Source of the DNA: Karstenula rhodostoma CBS 690.94
Taxonomy: Eukaryota; Ascomycota; Dothideomycetes; Pleosporales; Didymosphaeriaceae
Direction of reading: 5' to 3'
DNA: 64,000 bases
Assembly: GCA_010093485.1 (NCBI GenBank)
Contig: MU001502.1
Coordinates: forward strand, 640,057-704,056
Part shown: in pieces, positions 21,238 through 31,305 of the stretch
Layout of the letters: the number at the start of each line of letters is the position of its first letter
How positions within the stretch are numbered: position 1 is the stretch's first letter
Program-made: the position numbers and the translations under genes
The notes under the pieces: model-generated
Databases searched by the model: none
Told to the model about the DNA's origin: nothing
Seen by the model: the letters and a program-made list of their open reading frames with translations, nothing else

Positions 21238-21511
21238 GTATCTAATTTCTATAGTAGTTATTACTTCTACCTAGTTATATCCTCTACTTATTACTTTTCC
21301 TACTAAAATAGAACTAAAAAATAAGGTTAATAATATTAAAGATATAACTTTATATCTACCTAAGTCCTACTATATAAATATATATATAATTTTAATATAA
21401 TAAGAAATATAAGAGGACTTTATTTATATTAACTTTATTTAAAAATTATAGATAGTTATCTTTATAAACTATTTTATATATATAGCCCTTTTAACTTTAT
21501 AACTAAGCTAG
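21238..21511 (+). repeat. Right direct terminal repeat of degraded element
   Basis: Same length as the left copy, fully transition-mutated, ending ATAACTAAGCTAG at 21511, directly against transporter coding sequence. Shared blocks include TCCTACTATATAAATATATA and AGCCCTTTTAACTTTATAAC. Confidence 0.75.
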
Positions 21512-23323
21512 ACTTACTCGCTGTAGTATTATAGCGCAAGTTTACGTTGTGGTGGTAGCTGGAAGTGTGATAGCTTTTATTGTTCGCGACTTGGGACAGC
21601 CAGCAATATCAGGTTGGATCATCCAGGTATGTGTCTGTCGCGCTTTCAAGGTTTACACAGCGACTAAATCAGGACAGGGCCCTCTCCTCATGCAAACCGT
21701 GCTCTCACCGCTCGTCGGGCGACTTTCTGATGTCCTTGACCGTAAACTTTTCGCCTCAATACCTCCTCTCATCGCAGTCGCCGGTAGTATCATATGTGCT
21801 AAGGCAACCTCCATGCAGATGTTAATTGGCGGGGGTATACTTGTAGGGTTCACGTTAGCGACGATTTCCATCGTGCAGTCGATACCTTCGGAAATCTTAC
21901 CTCTGAAGTACCGAGCACTGGCGAACGGATTTGCGTTCCTTGGCGGTGCCGTCGGAGGTTTGGTAGGAGGGCTAGGTGCTGGTGCAGTCACCAACGTGGA
22001 CCCAACAGGCTGGCGAAACATCTTCTGGATCATGGCTGGTTTACACGGAGCTACATCTCTGGGCTTTTTCGCTTTCTACTGGCCCAAGAAACGCACCGAG
22101 TATCCAAGTATGAGTTTCAAGGAGTACGTCTGGGCGTGTGACCCTATCGGCAGTGTCCTGTTCATTGCAGGCGCCACGCTCATGCTCCTGGCACTCAACT
22201 GGGCAGGAGGCGCTTATCGCTGGAGCGATCCACATGTGTGCGCCAACCTGGTCCTGGGTATTGTCTTGATTCTGGCCTTCTGTGTCTACGGTGAGGTCTG
22301 GCCCAAATGGATTCGAAATATGTATACTAATAGCCACCTACAGAATGGAAGGGTAGATCGGACGGCATGGTCGCCCACGTGTTCTTCAGCACTGGGCCTA
22401 ACTTCTGGCTAGCCACGTTTGCTTTTGCCGTAGAGGGGTAAGTTCGACGACTTCCTGACTGCTTTTGAGCGGGTTCTGACTAGTACTTCCAGATGGATCT
22501 TTTACTCTGCAGTGAACTCGGTGACGCCACAAATAATCTTGAACCTGGGCTTGGAAACAAACAGTTGGGACATCGCTGTTCGACAGATGTCGTATCAGAT
22601 CCCATCTTTGACATTTTCCTTGGTAGTAACGTGGTGGGCTACCCGCTTCAAGGACCTGAGTACGTGTACTTTCTGCCAAAGTATGGTTTTCTCAGCTGAT
22701 GTATATTCACAGAATCGCCTCTGGTCTTCACATACGTCGTTTTCCTTGTCACCACCATCTGCTACGCAAACATACGTCCTTCATGGAACGTGCCGCAAAT
22801 TGTATTTGCAGTCCTCGCCGGCATCGGAACGTCAGGGCCGCTCACTCTGCTGGTCGCCTGTATCCAGTTCACCGCGCCACATGCCTTCCTCTCTACGGCT
22901 ACAGGTCTTGCTTTCTCCGCGCGCGCAATTGGTGGTGCCTTTGGCTCCGCTGTCATTAATGCTATAATCAACGGGCGCCTCAATTCGCATTATGCATCCG
23001 ACGTCGGTTCTGCCGCCACCGCTGCCGGTCTTCCTTCATCTTCACTCCCAGCCTTGCTTGAAGCCATGGAAGCTGGATCGTTTTCGGGTGTACCAGGTGC
23101 AAACGAGGGGATCATTAGCGCGGCTTTGGAGGCGAGCTATTGGTCATATGCGAGAGCATACAGATTGGGATGGTGGAGCGTCGTCCCTTTTGTGGCTCTA
23201 GCAATCGCGAGTGTGGCGTGTATGTCCGGTGTGAAGGACCTCATGACAGAGCATGTGGAGGCTACTGTGGAACGAGATGTCGTGGAGGATCAGGGGAAGG
23301 AAAAGGGCTTAGAAGACAAGTGA
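21512..23323 (+). pseudogene. 5'-truncated MFS transporter (TRI12 / siderophore-iron or toxin efflux type)
   Basis: Proton-driven efflux or uptake permease of the 14-TM fungal MFS group. Exons: up to 21626, 21678-22290, 22344-22437, 22493-22659 and 22713-23323, all joined in frame with good donors (GTATGT, GTGAGG, GTAAGT, GTACGT). It reads AGSVIAFIVRDLGQPAISGW, then SPLVGRLSDVLDRK (the loop 2-3 motif), GFAFLGGAVGGLVGGLGAG, a TM7-14 half and a charged C-tail; about 520 residues remain. No ATG exists in frame between the element boundary (stop TAA at 21504) and exon 1, and the usual cytosolic N-terminus plus part of TM1 (some 60-80 residues) is missing. The open frame runs straight into the right terminal repeat, so the element appears to have beheaded the gene. 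The rest is intact, so the event may be recent or the product may start elsewhere. Confidence 0.8.
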
Positions 23324-23576
23324 AAGACGCTGATCAAGAACCGATTGATGACTGAGGGAGACTTATGGTTTGTTAGGTTCATGCAATGCAAGTAATTTGT
23401 ATAAATAAGATTGGTCTATCTCGCGCCCGGGATGGCCAAGCTTCGTTAATATCCCTCATCGTGCTATGATCTTCCACAACACATCGTTGGTGAAACTACA
23501 ACAAATATTCATGAAAACACACTACAAGACTTCTCCACCGTTTCCTAACCAGGTGAGAGAAACATCGTAGATCCCC

Positions 23577-25133
23577 TTAGCCGCGGCGGCGGCTCTTGAG
23601 GTAAGCCTTCTTTGGACGAGGACCCTCACCTACAATGGCCTGCTCGTTCATTCCAATCTCTCCAGCCTTATCGAACTCTTGCCCCTGCTCATTCTCACTA
23701 GTCTTGTCATCCTCCGTGACTGTTACAATAGATGATGAAGAGGACGTCGACGTGGAAGACGACAAAGAACCCGATGACGCATGATCGTCTACAATGAGGC
23801 CGCCCTCTTCTGTCATGGACTTCGCATCTTCCTCCGACTCCACAGATATCTCATCACGCACCCGCTTGACATCATCCTTCACCTCTCTCAATTCGCGGGC
23901 ATGCTTACGGCGGTTCATCGATGCCTGTGCATCCGCCCAGAAGAGCTCGTCCTCTGCGCTAAGTCGCGTAGGGAAGAACATCTTGAGCAGCTTCTCACCG
24001 AAACTCGGGAAGGCATCCTCCAGGCCTTTCAGAGCTTCCATAACGTCCGTATCGTGGGTCAGAGATTGGCGGAAGGTGAGGTCGATAGGGTAGGTAATCT
24101 TGGAAACGAGTGGGTCCCGCATGGAGGCGCCGGACAAAGCATTGATGGACTGCATGATGCGGTGGAAGATATTGGCAGGACAAGCAGCGACGATCAGGTT
24201 CGAAATGGAACCTAGAGCCATGACGCCGAACAAGAATCCAGCACCGCGTGGGAGGTGGCATGCGAGGATCGTGAACAGTAGCCAACCTAAGGTCGTGCCG
24301 ACAAGGATGTAGGCGTCTCGGATACCAAACCAGTCGTACTGGGCTACACCGGGATCAGCAAGGTCCTCCAAGTCGAGAGCGTTGTTGTGGATGTTGCGAA
24401 TGATGAAGATATGACGCTGGTCGCCGTTTCGCATTAACGCGTACACGTTGTTCGCTGTTCCATCGGCGCGGGCAGTAAACTTCTCAGCACGGAAAGCAGA
24501 GAGCTGTGTTGTCAATCCGCTCAAATCGAGGCCAAAATGGATCAGCAATGTGATCATATAACCAGGCCCATAACCGAACAATGTGGTAAAAATTAGGACA
24601 GTGGCCACCGTCGACTGAACCAGAATCGTGTTGTCGGTTATGATGTGAAGCTTCGGGCCCAGAAGTGTCGATTTGAACGGCTTACCAGCATCGTAGATGG
24701 AAATCTTGAGTCCAGCGACAGTGACGCCAGCCGCCTTCTCCAAATCTCGAACCAAACGCGCCAGCATCCAGCTCTTGTTCTTCCGCGACCGTCCTGACTC
24801 CATATTCACAATCGAGCAGTCGATCTCGGGCTCTGGCATAACGCCACGCACACCTGCAAAAACAGGTACAAGTGAGATCACTGCATAGCTCAGCCATCCA
24901 AAGCTCAGAGGTAGACCAGTCGATTTGGTATCCAGATACTCAGTGGTCGCCACAGCGAGAGCTGTGCGTAGTACGGGTTCGCCAATGACCATGAAGATAG
25001 CGACAAGAGTTCCCCAAGGGCTTCCGGTAAGTTGTCCGTCCACGTACATGGAGTAGAGAACGCATATTATTAGGGCGAGTTGGATGATGGTGGCGCCGAG
25101 GATGACTTGGAAGTAGGTGATCTTGGCCCCCAT
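23577..25133 (-). CDS. Polytopic membrane protein of unknown function
   Basis: Intronless, 518 aa, ATG at 25131-25133. The first ~100 residues hold about three membrane spans (VILGATIIQLALIICVLYSM, GTLVAIFMVIGEPVL, LSYAVISLVPVFAGVRGVM). More spans lie at about 175-200 (STVATVLIFTTLFGYGPGYM) and about 285-325 (AYILVGTTLGWLLFTILAC, FGVMALGSISNLIVAACPA). A soluble domain follows, ending in an acidic, Ser-rich low-complexity stretch and a basic terminus (RPKKAYLKSRRRG). No transporter or enzyme signature recognised; resembles the fungal-only multispan proteins common in Pezizomycotina. It is convergent with the truncated MFS gene, whose stop lies about 250 bp away. Confidence 0.75.
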   Translation of the reverse strand: MGAKITYFQVILGATIIQLALIICVLYSMYVDGQLTGSPWGTLVAIFMVIGEPVLRTALAVATTEYLDTKSTGLPLSFGWLSYAVISLVPVFAGVRGVMPEPEIDCSIVNMESGRSRKNKSWMLARLVRDLEKAAGVTVAGLKISIYDAGKPFKSTLLGPKLHIITDNTILVQSTVATVLIFTTLFGYGPGYMITLLIHFGLDLSGLTTQLSAFRAEKFTARADGTANNVYALMRNGDQRHIFIIRNIHNNALDLEDLADPGVAQYDWFGIRDAYILVGTTLGWLLFTILACHLPRGAGFLFGVMALGSISNLIVAACPANIFHRIMQSINALSGASMRDPLVSKITYPIDLTFRQSLTHDTDVMEALKGLEDAFPSFGEKLLKMFFPTRLSAEDELFWADAQASMNRRKHARELREVKDDVKRVRDEISVESEEDAKSMTEEGGLIVDDHASSGSLSSSTSTSSSSSIVTVTEDDKTSENEQGQEFDKAGEIGMNEQAIVGEGPRPKKAYLKSRRRG

Positions 25134-26397
25134 CTTTTGGTTGACTTGGTGTTCGACAAGGTTTTGGATGAGGTATGTGGATGGGAAAAGTACGTGGTGA
25201 TGAAGTACTTATATGCACAAGCAGAGGTGATGCGTGCCCTGGCAATTGCTTCTCGCTATTGGCAGCAGTATTGAGCAAACAGTGTTAAGCGTAGGTGCTA
25301 AAAGACCACAAACAGCGGCGCAGTATTCATATACCAACAGCTGGAGCTGAGGCGGTGAGGCCTGTGCGAGTTGCCGCGTGCGGGTTTCCGTCTGCAGCGT
25401 CCCGTGCTGGTTGGATGAAAGTCGGTGTGCGACGCGGACTGGCACCGAAATTTGATCCAAGTGAATCAGGTGAGTGAAGTGAATGCAAGCAGAGAGCGAT
25501 AGTTCGGTCCTAACACCGCAGGTGACTGACTGTCTGTCGCAAATGATTATGCTATCTAGATTTATTTGTTTGAGTTTCTATCACCAAATCAAACAAAAAC
25601 CGATTCAATTAGGTTCTTTGAGCCGGGCTTCGAAGTGGCTTTTAGTTTTTGACAATTTTGCGTGTTGACTTCGGACGAAAGTCAAAATAATGCTTCTGTT
25701 CGAACGACACAAGCAAGTGCCATTGTTTTGTTTTTCTTTTAACTTCTATCAACAAGCATGTACAGCTCTTAGTGAACTAGACGAAGACAAGGTTAAAGTC
25801 GAAATAGAACATATTTCTAACAGAGATAGCATTTATTACTTGTTTAATATTTGTTTGAAAGAAAGGAAAAAAGGATAGCATATGTGGCTCTAACATGCGT
25901 GGGTTGTTTTGGCACCCCATCCAGTTCTCGTGCGTTTTGCCGCAGCTTGCAAAAGCGCACGAAGAGCCAACAATCGAACATGCGTGAGTTCCACTACGAT
26001 AAACTTTCCTCTGACAACGGTAGCGACATACGAGAGACACCTAAGCAGTGGGAGCGTCTCCCTTGACTGATCGGAGATTTTATTCCATCGCTAGAGGAGT
26101 GCAGAATGCTAACAAGGTATACCAATGCATTCAGGCTTTTCCCCTGAAGTTGTACTCGAAGTTGCATCCGATGGTCTCTTTAGAAGTAGCTGGACCCTCC
26201 TTCATGGATGGTACCCGCTAGAACAGTCCAGTATCAAGCACGTCACGTGATGCAGCGAGAGCGTTTGCACAGGTTCAACTACCCCACAACGCGGACTGCC
26301 GCTCTTCAGATCTTCTCAGCTCACCCTGTTCTCTCGTCGCTGTATCCTCGCAAAATTTCAATCACCGCAACACGTACCACGCGTAGATCTTAACACA
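25134..26397. other. Intergenic region holding dispersed-repeat copy C
   Basis: 1.26 kb separating two divergent genes. Contains repeat copy C at 25903-25964. AT content is moderately raised around 25550-25880, but CpA and TpG are present, so this is not RIP-like. No gene seen. Confidence 0.5.
25903..25964 (-). repeat. Dispersed ~70-bp repeat, copy C (opposite orientation)
   Basis: Reverse complement starts CTTCGTGCGCTTTTGCAAGC and ends GGGGTGCCAAAACAA, matching copies A and B except for a 3-bp gap and scattered substitutions. In this copy the inverted repeat is clearest: GTGCGCTTTTGC against GCGGCAAAACGCAC. Confidence 0.7.
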
Positions 26398-27437
26398 ATG
26401 GAGCAGCAAGGAAACATGAACGAGGGCGTCACTGACATCGCAAACACGACCATCCTGAGGTACAGTACAGTATGAGCATGTTGAATCATATCCGCTGATA
26501 ACTATGTAGCAGCCCCAGCACGCCTGACCCCGTCTGCACGCCCAGCTTCAGCGAGGCTTCCACCGCCATCTCAACCGACGCGCTCCCCAACGTCGACTCT
26601 CTCTCCCTCGACGAGAGCGACTCCACTACTAACGCTCCTGCCACTCTCATGGAGGACGAGGTCCGTACCAACTCGCCATCCCACAACAGCTTCCTCCACG
26701 GTCCCATTATGCGCATGATCAGCTAGTACAATACTAACAACTCTACTCCGCAGGCCCCCATCGTCACCGACTCCGAGCCCAAAAAGGGAAACAAGTCGAA
26801 GCTTTCCCTCAACCGCGCCGCCATCATCGCCAAAGCCCAAGCCGCGAAGAACGACCGCGTGTTCGCCGCCCCCTCCGCCGCCGCAAAGCGCTCTGCCCGC
26901 CTCAAGACGCCCAACTACAAGCCCATCCTCGCCGCCGGAAAGGGCTCGCTGACTCAACACGAGCAGTTGCGCAAGGAGCTCGCTGAGAAGATGGCCAAGA
27001 AGAAAGAAGAGGCGGACGCCCGAGCGAAGCAGGGAAAGACGCGCCAGTTCTTGGACTACCAGGCCAAGAAGCTGCTGCAGGATCTCCCCGACGAAGCTGT
27101 TGAGGAGCTCCCGGATAACTTCTACCAGCTGGCGATGGAGGAGAAGCTGAGCGTTCTTCTTGAGGCGCATATGAAGTATAGAAGGGAGGGTAAGGCGAAG
27201 GGGCAGGAGAGTGGTCGTATCCTTGGGGTGAGACTGGGCATTGCAAACACTTCCAAAGAATATCAAGCTAACGACAAGTAGGAGATCGAGAAGCTCGAGG
27301 AGTTTCAGGATATCGAGAGGTCCATCCGGGACTCGAAGGAGCATGAGGAGTGCATTTGCGACGAGTGCAAGGAGTCCCAGGGTGACGTCGGTGGAGTCGG
27401 TCGTATTGTCGGCAAGATGGATGTTCCCTCAGAGTAG
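26398..27437 (+). CDS. Orphan coiled-coil protein with C-terminal CxxC, four exons
   Basis: Exons 26398-26459, 26510-26660, 26754-27227 and 27282-27437 give 280 aa in one frame. Introns are 50, 93 and 54 bp; the second contains ACTAAC before CCGCAG. The N-terminus is Ser/Thr/Asp-rich and probably disordered. A basic patch follows (KKGNKSKLSLNRAAIIAKAQ), then SAAAKRSARLKTPNYKPILA, then a long charged helix (LRKELAEKMAKKKEEADARA) predicted as coiled coil. The C-terminus has CICDECKES, a possible half metal site. I recognise no known family. Composition suggests a nuclear or chromatin-associated protein, which is only inference. The large antisense open frame over exon 3 is a mirror of codon bias. 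Confidence 0.75.
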
Positions 27438-27716
27438 AACCGAGCTGCTGCTGTTGATCGGAGACGAGATGAAGTCAAGGGATGGATTGCAAAATACGGA
27501 GATCGTGGCGAAGTCTGACTGGCTCTAGATCAGACGTAGCGTAGCATGTCACCCATGTGACGCATGCACATTAATCGAACTCTTTACAACAAATTACCTC
27601 CCGAATTTCTATCGCTAGGTCTTACCAGCCTTTTCCTTGGCACTGTTATCCTCACCACATGAACTGCCGCCTTTCTAGCCGATAACTTGTGTTTTTTTTA
27701 GGACTGTGCTGTGACT

Positions 27717-29618
27717 TTATTCCGCCAAAGTCTTCTCCACGACCTTCAATATTTCCATCAGCTCTTCATCCTGCATTGACTTCCCCATGACCTGCACATG
27801 TGCGGGCAATCCTTCAAAGATCTTCGGTTCATCTGTGCACAGTCAGCCCTGGTCCTCGAATCCTTATCCAGAAGACATATACATGGCGGTTCATACGCAG
27901 CATCTTCCTTGAAGAACTGCCAATCTAGCTCTTCTTCAGCTTTCAAATGTGGCAAGATACCAGACGGATACTACAATCACAAGCATTAGTCCTTGTCTTG
28001 CCAACACTTGTCACAGAATGGCAGCGGCGATACTCACATTCAGCAGGTTCTGCAACACCGTAAACGGCGTCAACCCATACGTGTCATGCCTCACCGCAGT
28101 CGAAGAATTCCCCGGCATCAGCACCGCATCCAGCTCATTCTCCACCACGACCTTATGCCACGCATGCAGGATCTTGAACCGCTCCAGATTCATATCCCAC
28201 AGCCCGTCCAAATTCGGTTCAAACTCGCGGAGCTCCTTTACCATCGTTTTACCTATGCTCGGAACGACAGGCTCGCCCGCTTGCTGCAGGTACAACAATG
28301 GTGTCTTCTTCGGATCGAGCAGGAAGAATTTCCACGCTAGGATCGATGAGGCCCATATGTCAGGCACTTTGTCGTCCAGCAGCACGATATGATGGCCCTT
28401 GCCCTTCAGCTTCATAGCGCATGAATGCAGCGCCCGCGCGATAGGCGGATGTAGCGGCCGCTGAGGAATCCCGCGGATGAGCCCAAAGCGAAGGGGGCGA
28501 GTGGGAGGCTGGACACTGCGCCACGGCACGCCCAAGACATTCTCGTCGAAAGCCCAGGTATCGCTGTTGCAGATTGTCCGCATGGTGAGCTCTGCGTCGC
28601 GGATGGAGTGGCCGATGGGTCCGATTACAGGGACTATAGAGCCCGGGCTGCCCAGACGTCCGGGAGGTACGCCGCCGCCGAATGGGACTCTTCCTGCACT
28701 TGGCTTGAAGCTGGTGAGTCCGCAGCATAGTGCAGGGATCCGGCATGAGCCAGCTACGTCGGTTGCCAGGCCTAGGATTGAGCCACGCATAGCGAGGAGG
28801 GCGCCCTCGCCGCCTGTAGAGCCGCCGGCTGTCAGGGAGAGGTTATGAGGGTTTAGCGTACGCCCAAAGAGGTTGTTGTGAGAGTCTGCGGTCATCATGG
28901 TCTGCGGGAGGTTGGTTTTGCAGTAGAACACAGCTCCATGTTTGTACAATAGATTCACGAGATTGGAGTTTGAGGTTGCTGGTGGCCGTGATAGAAAGGA
29001 GATGTAGCCTATGGTTGCTTGTGTGCCCTTAACATTGAAGGAGTCCTATGAATCGGACTGGTTAGCGTTCCAGCGCCATGTCCGCAACCTGTATCTATTC
29101 TTCAGGGTGTTGAAAAAGAATGCGTATCACCTTTAAACTGATAGGTAGGCCATGTAACGGACCCATCGGCCTACCGTTCTTCTTAAGATAGTCATCGCAC
29201 TCCCTTGCCCTTGCCATGGCTTCCTCGAAAAAGAGTTCTGTGAGACAGTTCACACATTGTTGCGCAATTGCCGCTCTCTTACAAAAGGCAGTGGTGACCT
29301 CTACGCTCGTTGCATTCCCACTCGTCATCAACTCAATCAAGGCAGCTATTGAAAGTTATTACTCTATAACTGAGTATCTGAACGGTACGTAGAGTCGAAT
29401 TTATACTTACTCGCATCGTAATCGGAGGTAAGCTTGAGTTCACGTGGTGTCAACAGACCGCATGTTGCTGGCACATCAATGACGGAGATGGCGGATATCT
29501 CCACGAATTGCGAAGTCAACGAATCAGGTAATCTCCATTTCCCTGGTATCTTCATGAGATTGGCTTCTCTTTTTGAGGCAGCAAGGCACTGCCAGTCGGC
29601 GATAGGTACTTCCGACAT
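27717..29618 (-). CDS. Amidase-signature enzyme (fungal acetamidase/amidase type)
   Basis: Hydrolyses a carboxamide to acid plus ammonia by a Ser-cisSer-Lys triad. Five exons: 29411-29618, 29131-29345, 28038-29045, 27883-27970 and 27717-27832; 544 aa, the usual size. The catalytic Lys is in LHGLPISLKDSFNVKG, which forms across intron 2. The cis-Ser lies in TAGGSTGGEGALLAMRGS and the nucleophile in LATDVAGSCRIPA. The small last exons restore the conserved end (YPSGILPHLKAEEE, then FEGLPAHVQVMGKSMQDEE). Start at MSEVPIADWQ (29616-29618); another ATG lies 12 codons upstream. No signal peptide, so probably cytosolic. Substrate unknown. The gene stands alone, without a transporter or regulator beside it. 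Confidence 0.93.
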
Positions 29619-30207
29619 GGTTGATGCCGGAGCTCGAGCGTGACCACGGAACAATAAACGCTAGGCTGCGCTAATGTAGGATGCAAAGCACATGCGATTA
29701 CAAAATAGAGAGAAAGGAGATGTGAGGGAAGGGGCACCGATGAGGTTGGGGTAAGCAGCTTTGGGGACCCGGATACAGTTCCGAGTCGGATCCCGAGATA
29801 CCGCGTGGGGTACGACATATTGGCAACGTCAAAGCACATGAAGCTTTTCGGGCCCATTTAGAAGAGCAAATGATATGTCCGTTAGATTTTGTCAATGGTA
29901 GAATTGTGCAACGCCAGTAAACTGTTTACTGAACACGTGGCTAGATTCAAGTCTACGCATTGCGTCCGAAGCTACATGTGAACAATGAAAGATAGTACAT
30001 TCCAGCCCACGTTCGACGACTGGTAAGGGGGACTGAAGACCCTGCATATTTAAAAAAGGAATGTAGGTCTCTCCGCCTGGGTCCACGGTAGATATATCGC
30101 AAGACCCTACAACTCTATCGCCTTTGCCGTTGACTTGTTCGGAACACATCTGCGGGTCTCCCAGCAGTCGTTTCATAGTCCGTGTAGGGCGTGTATTCGC
30201 ATTGCAC
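29619..30207. other. Intergenic region
   Basis: 589 bp: promoter side of the amidase and 3' flank of the MMtag gene. No supported gene. Confidence 0.5.
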
Positions 30208-30983
30208 TCAGTCTCGCCGCCTCTCATGCTTGTCGTACGGTGACCGGCTTCTACGGCGCCTGTGTCGCTCTCGGGAACGTGAGCGCTCGTCGTCCCCATT
30301 TCGCTCCCTTCGCCGCTCGTGTCGATCTTCATGCCGCTTGTGCTCACGACTCCTCGACCGATGGCGTCTCTTTTCAGGTTCGCGATCTCGGTCCCTTCTC
30401 CTGTCGCGGGACCTGGAGCGATCACGTCGCTTCTCCCTCCGATCTCGCGACCTGCTTCTTGACCTATGTCTCCTCTTTCGGTCGCGCTCGTCACCATCCC
30501 TGTGCCTCCGTGATCGCTCCTTCTTTTCCTTCTTGCCGTCTTCCTCGTTACTATCCTTTGCTTTCTCCTCTAGCGCCTTTTCCACGTTGGCCTCATGCGC
30601 TTTCTCCCCAAGCGGTGTCAAGTTTGCGTTTGTAGATGCGCGCTCCGGGACAGGGAGACCCATGGCGCGTAGCATGGCATCTTCTTCGGCTTCCTTGATT
30701 TTGCGCTTCTCTTCTGCGAGCTTCTCGGCGGCCGACAGTTCCCCCTCCTTGTCCTGGTCGCCCTTTGCGTACCAGTTGAGATCGCGTCCTTGTTGCCAGC
30801 GGCCTACGGGGGCCATGAGCGAGTGGCCCAGGTAGTTCTCACGCTGGGTGTCTGCCTTGACATCTTCCCACTTGAAGTCGGCGCGGCCGCCGCTGGAGAC
30901 GTGTTAGCTACAGATTGAGAAACAATGAGAGAGAGATATGCGCACCGGCTCCCTTCTTTTCGCACAGTCTGCAAGAGGTCCAT
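30208..30983 (-). CDS. MMtag-domain protein (MMTAG2-like) with RS-rich tail
   Basis: Exon 1 is 30946-30983 and exon 2 is 30208-30892; the 53-bp intron starts GTGCGC and ends CTCCAG; 240 aa. The N-terminal ~75 residues are the conserved MMtag domain: [13 protein letters not shown] across the junction to [20 protein letters not shown], then [19 protein letters not shown] helical acidic/basic stretch follows ([20 protein letters not shown]), then from about residue 135 a tail of Arg-Ser, Arg-Asp and Arg-Glu repeats typical of splicing-associated nuclear proteins. The molecular function of the family is not established; a nuclear RNA-processing role is inferred from the RS tail. It is divergent from MED6, 322 bp apart. 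Confidence 0.85.
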
Positions 30984-31305
30984 GTTGGCGCTGTTGTGTG
31001 GTGAGAGATCAGAGACGAGGAAAAGAGTGCGGAGCAGACGCGGAGGTGCCCAAAAGACAGGCGACCAGCCGCCAGCGCTCACTGGGAGCTTTGGCCACTT
31101 TCCCCGCGACTTTAGACATCGACTTCGAACAAAACTCCAACGCCCCATTACTCGTTCTTCTCACGCTCTCCCCCAACGCAATCGACACGTACACAAGAGT
31201 GGTACATCTTCTTTACAATTCACTCCACCACTCGGAACCATATTGCGCAACCATCCGCACTGACACACTACTCACGGCGACACTCTGCCCCCCACCGCGC
31301 GCGCC
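30984..31305. promoter_or_regulatory. Bidirectional promoter region, MMtag gene / MED6
   Basis: 322 bp between two divergent start codons. No TATA box. Pyrimidine-rich just before the MED6 ATG (ACTCTGCCCCCCACC), as often seen in filamentous fungal leaders. Confidence 0.45.

Larger units (their letters stand above)
19912..21511. mobile_element. RIP-degraded element with long direct terminal repeats (LTR-type remnant)
   Basis: A 1.6-kb block that is extremely AT-rich from about 19980 to 21511. Two direct repeats of about 274 bp bound it (19912-20185 and 21238-21511), as in an LTR retrotransposon or short non-autonomous LTR derivative. The ~1.05-kb interior has no readable coding frame. Within 19981-21511 I find no CpA, no CpG and a single TpG (near 21084), the footprint of RIP taken almost to completion. 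A small GC island (about 21200-21237) with the palindrome CTAGTTAACTAG survives just before the right repeat. Target-site duplication not identified; outer boundaries uncertain by tens of bases. Confidence 0.75.

Noticed and set aside
26571..27344. 257-codon minus-strand open frame opposite the four-exon orphan gene
   Set aside because: It is the mirror of GC-biased codons in exon 3; it crosses intron/exon borders of a well-supported plus-strand gene and reads as low-complexity Leu/Gly/Val.
29892..30497. 201-codon minus-strand open frame overlapping the MMtag gene
   Set aside because: It is an alternative frame of the Arg-Ser/Arg-Asp repeat tail, on the same strand as the true gene; no independent start or domain.
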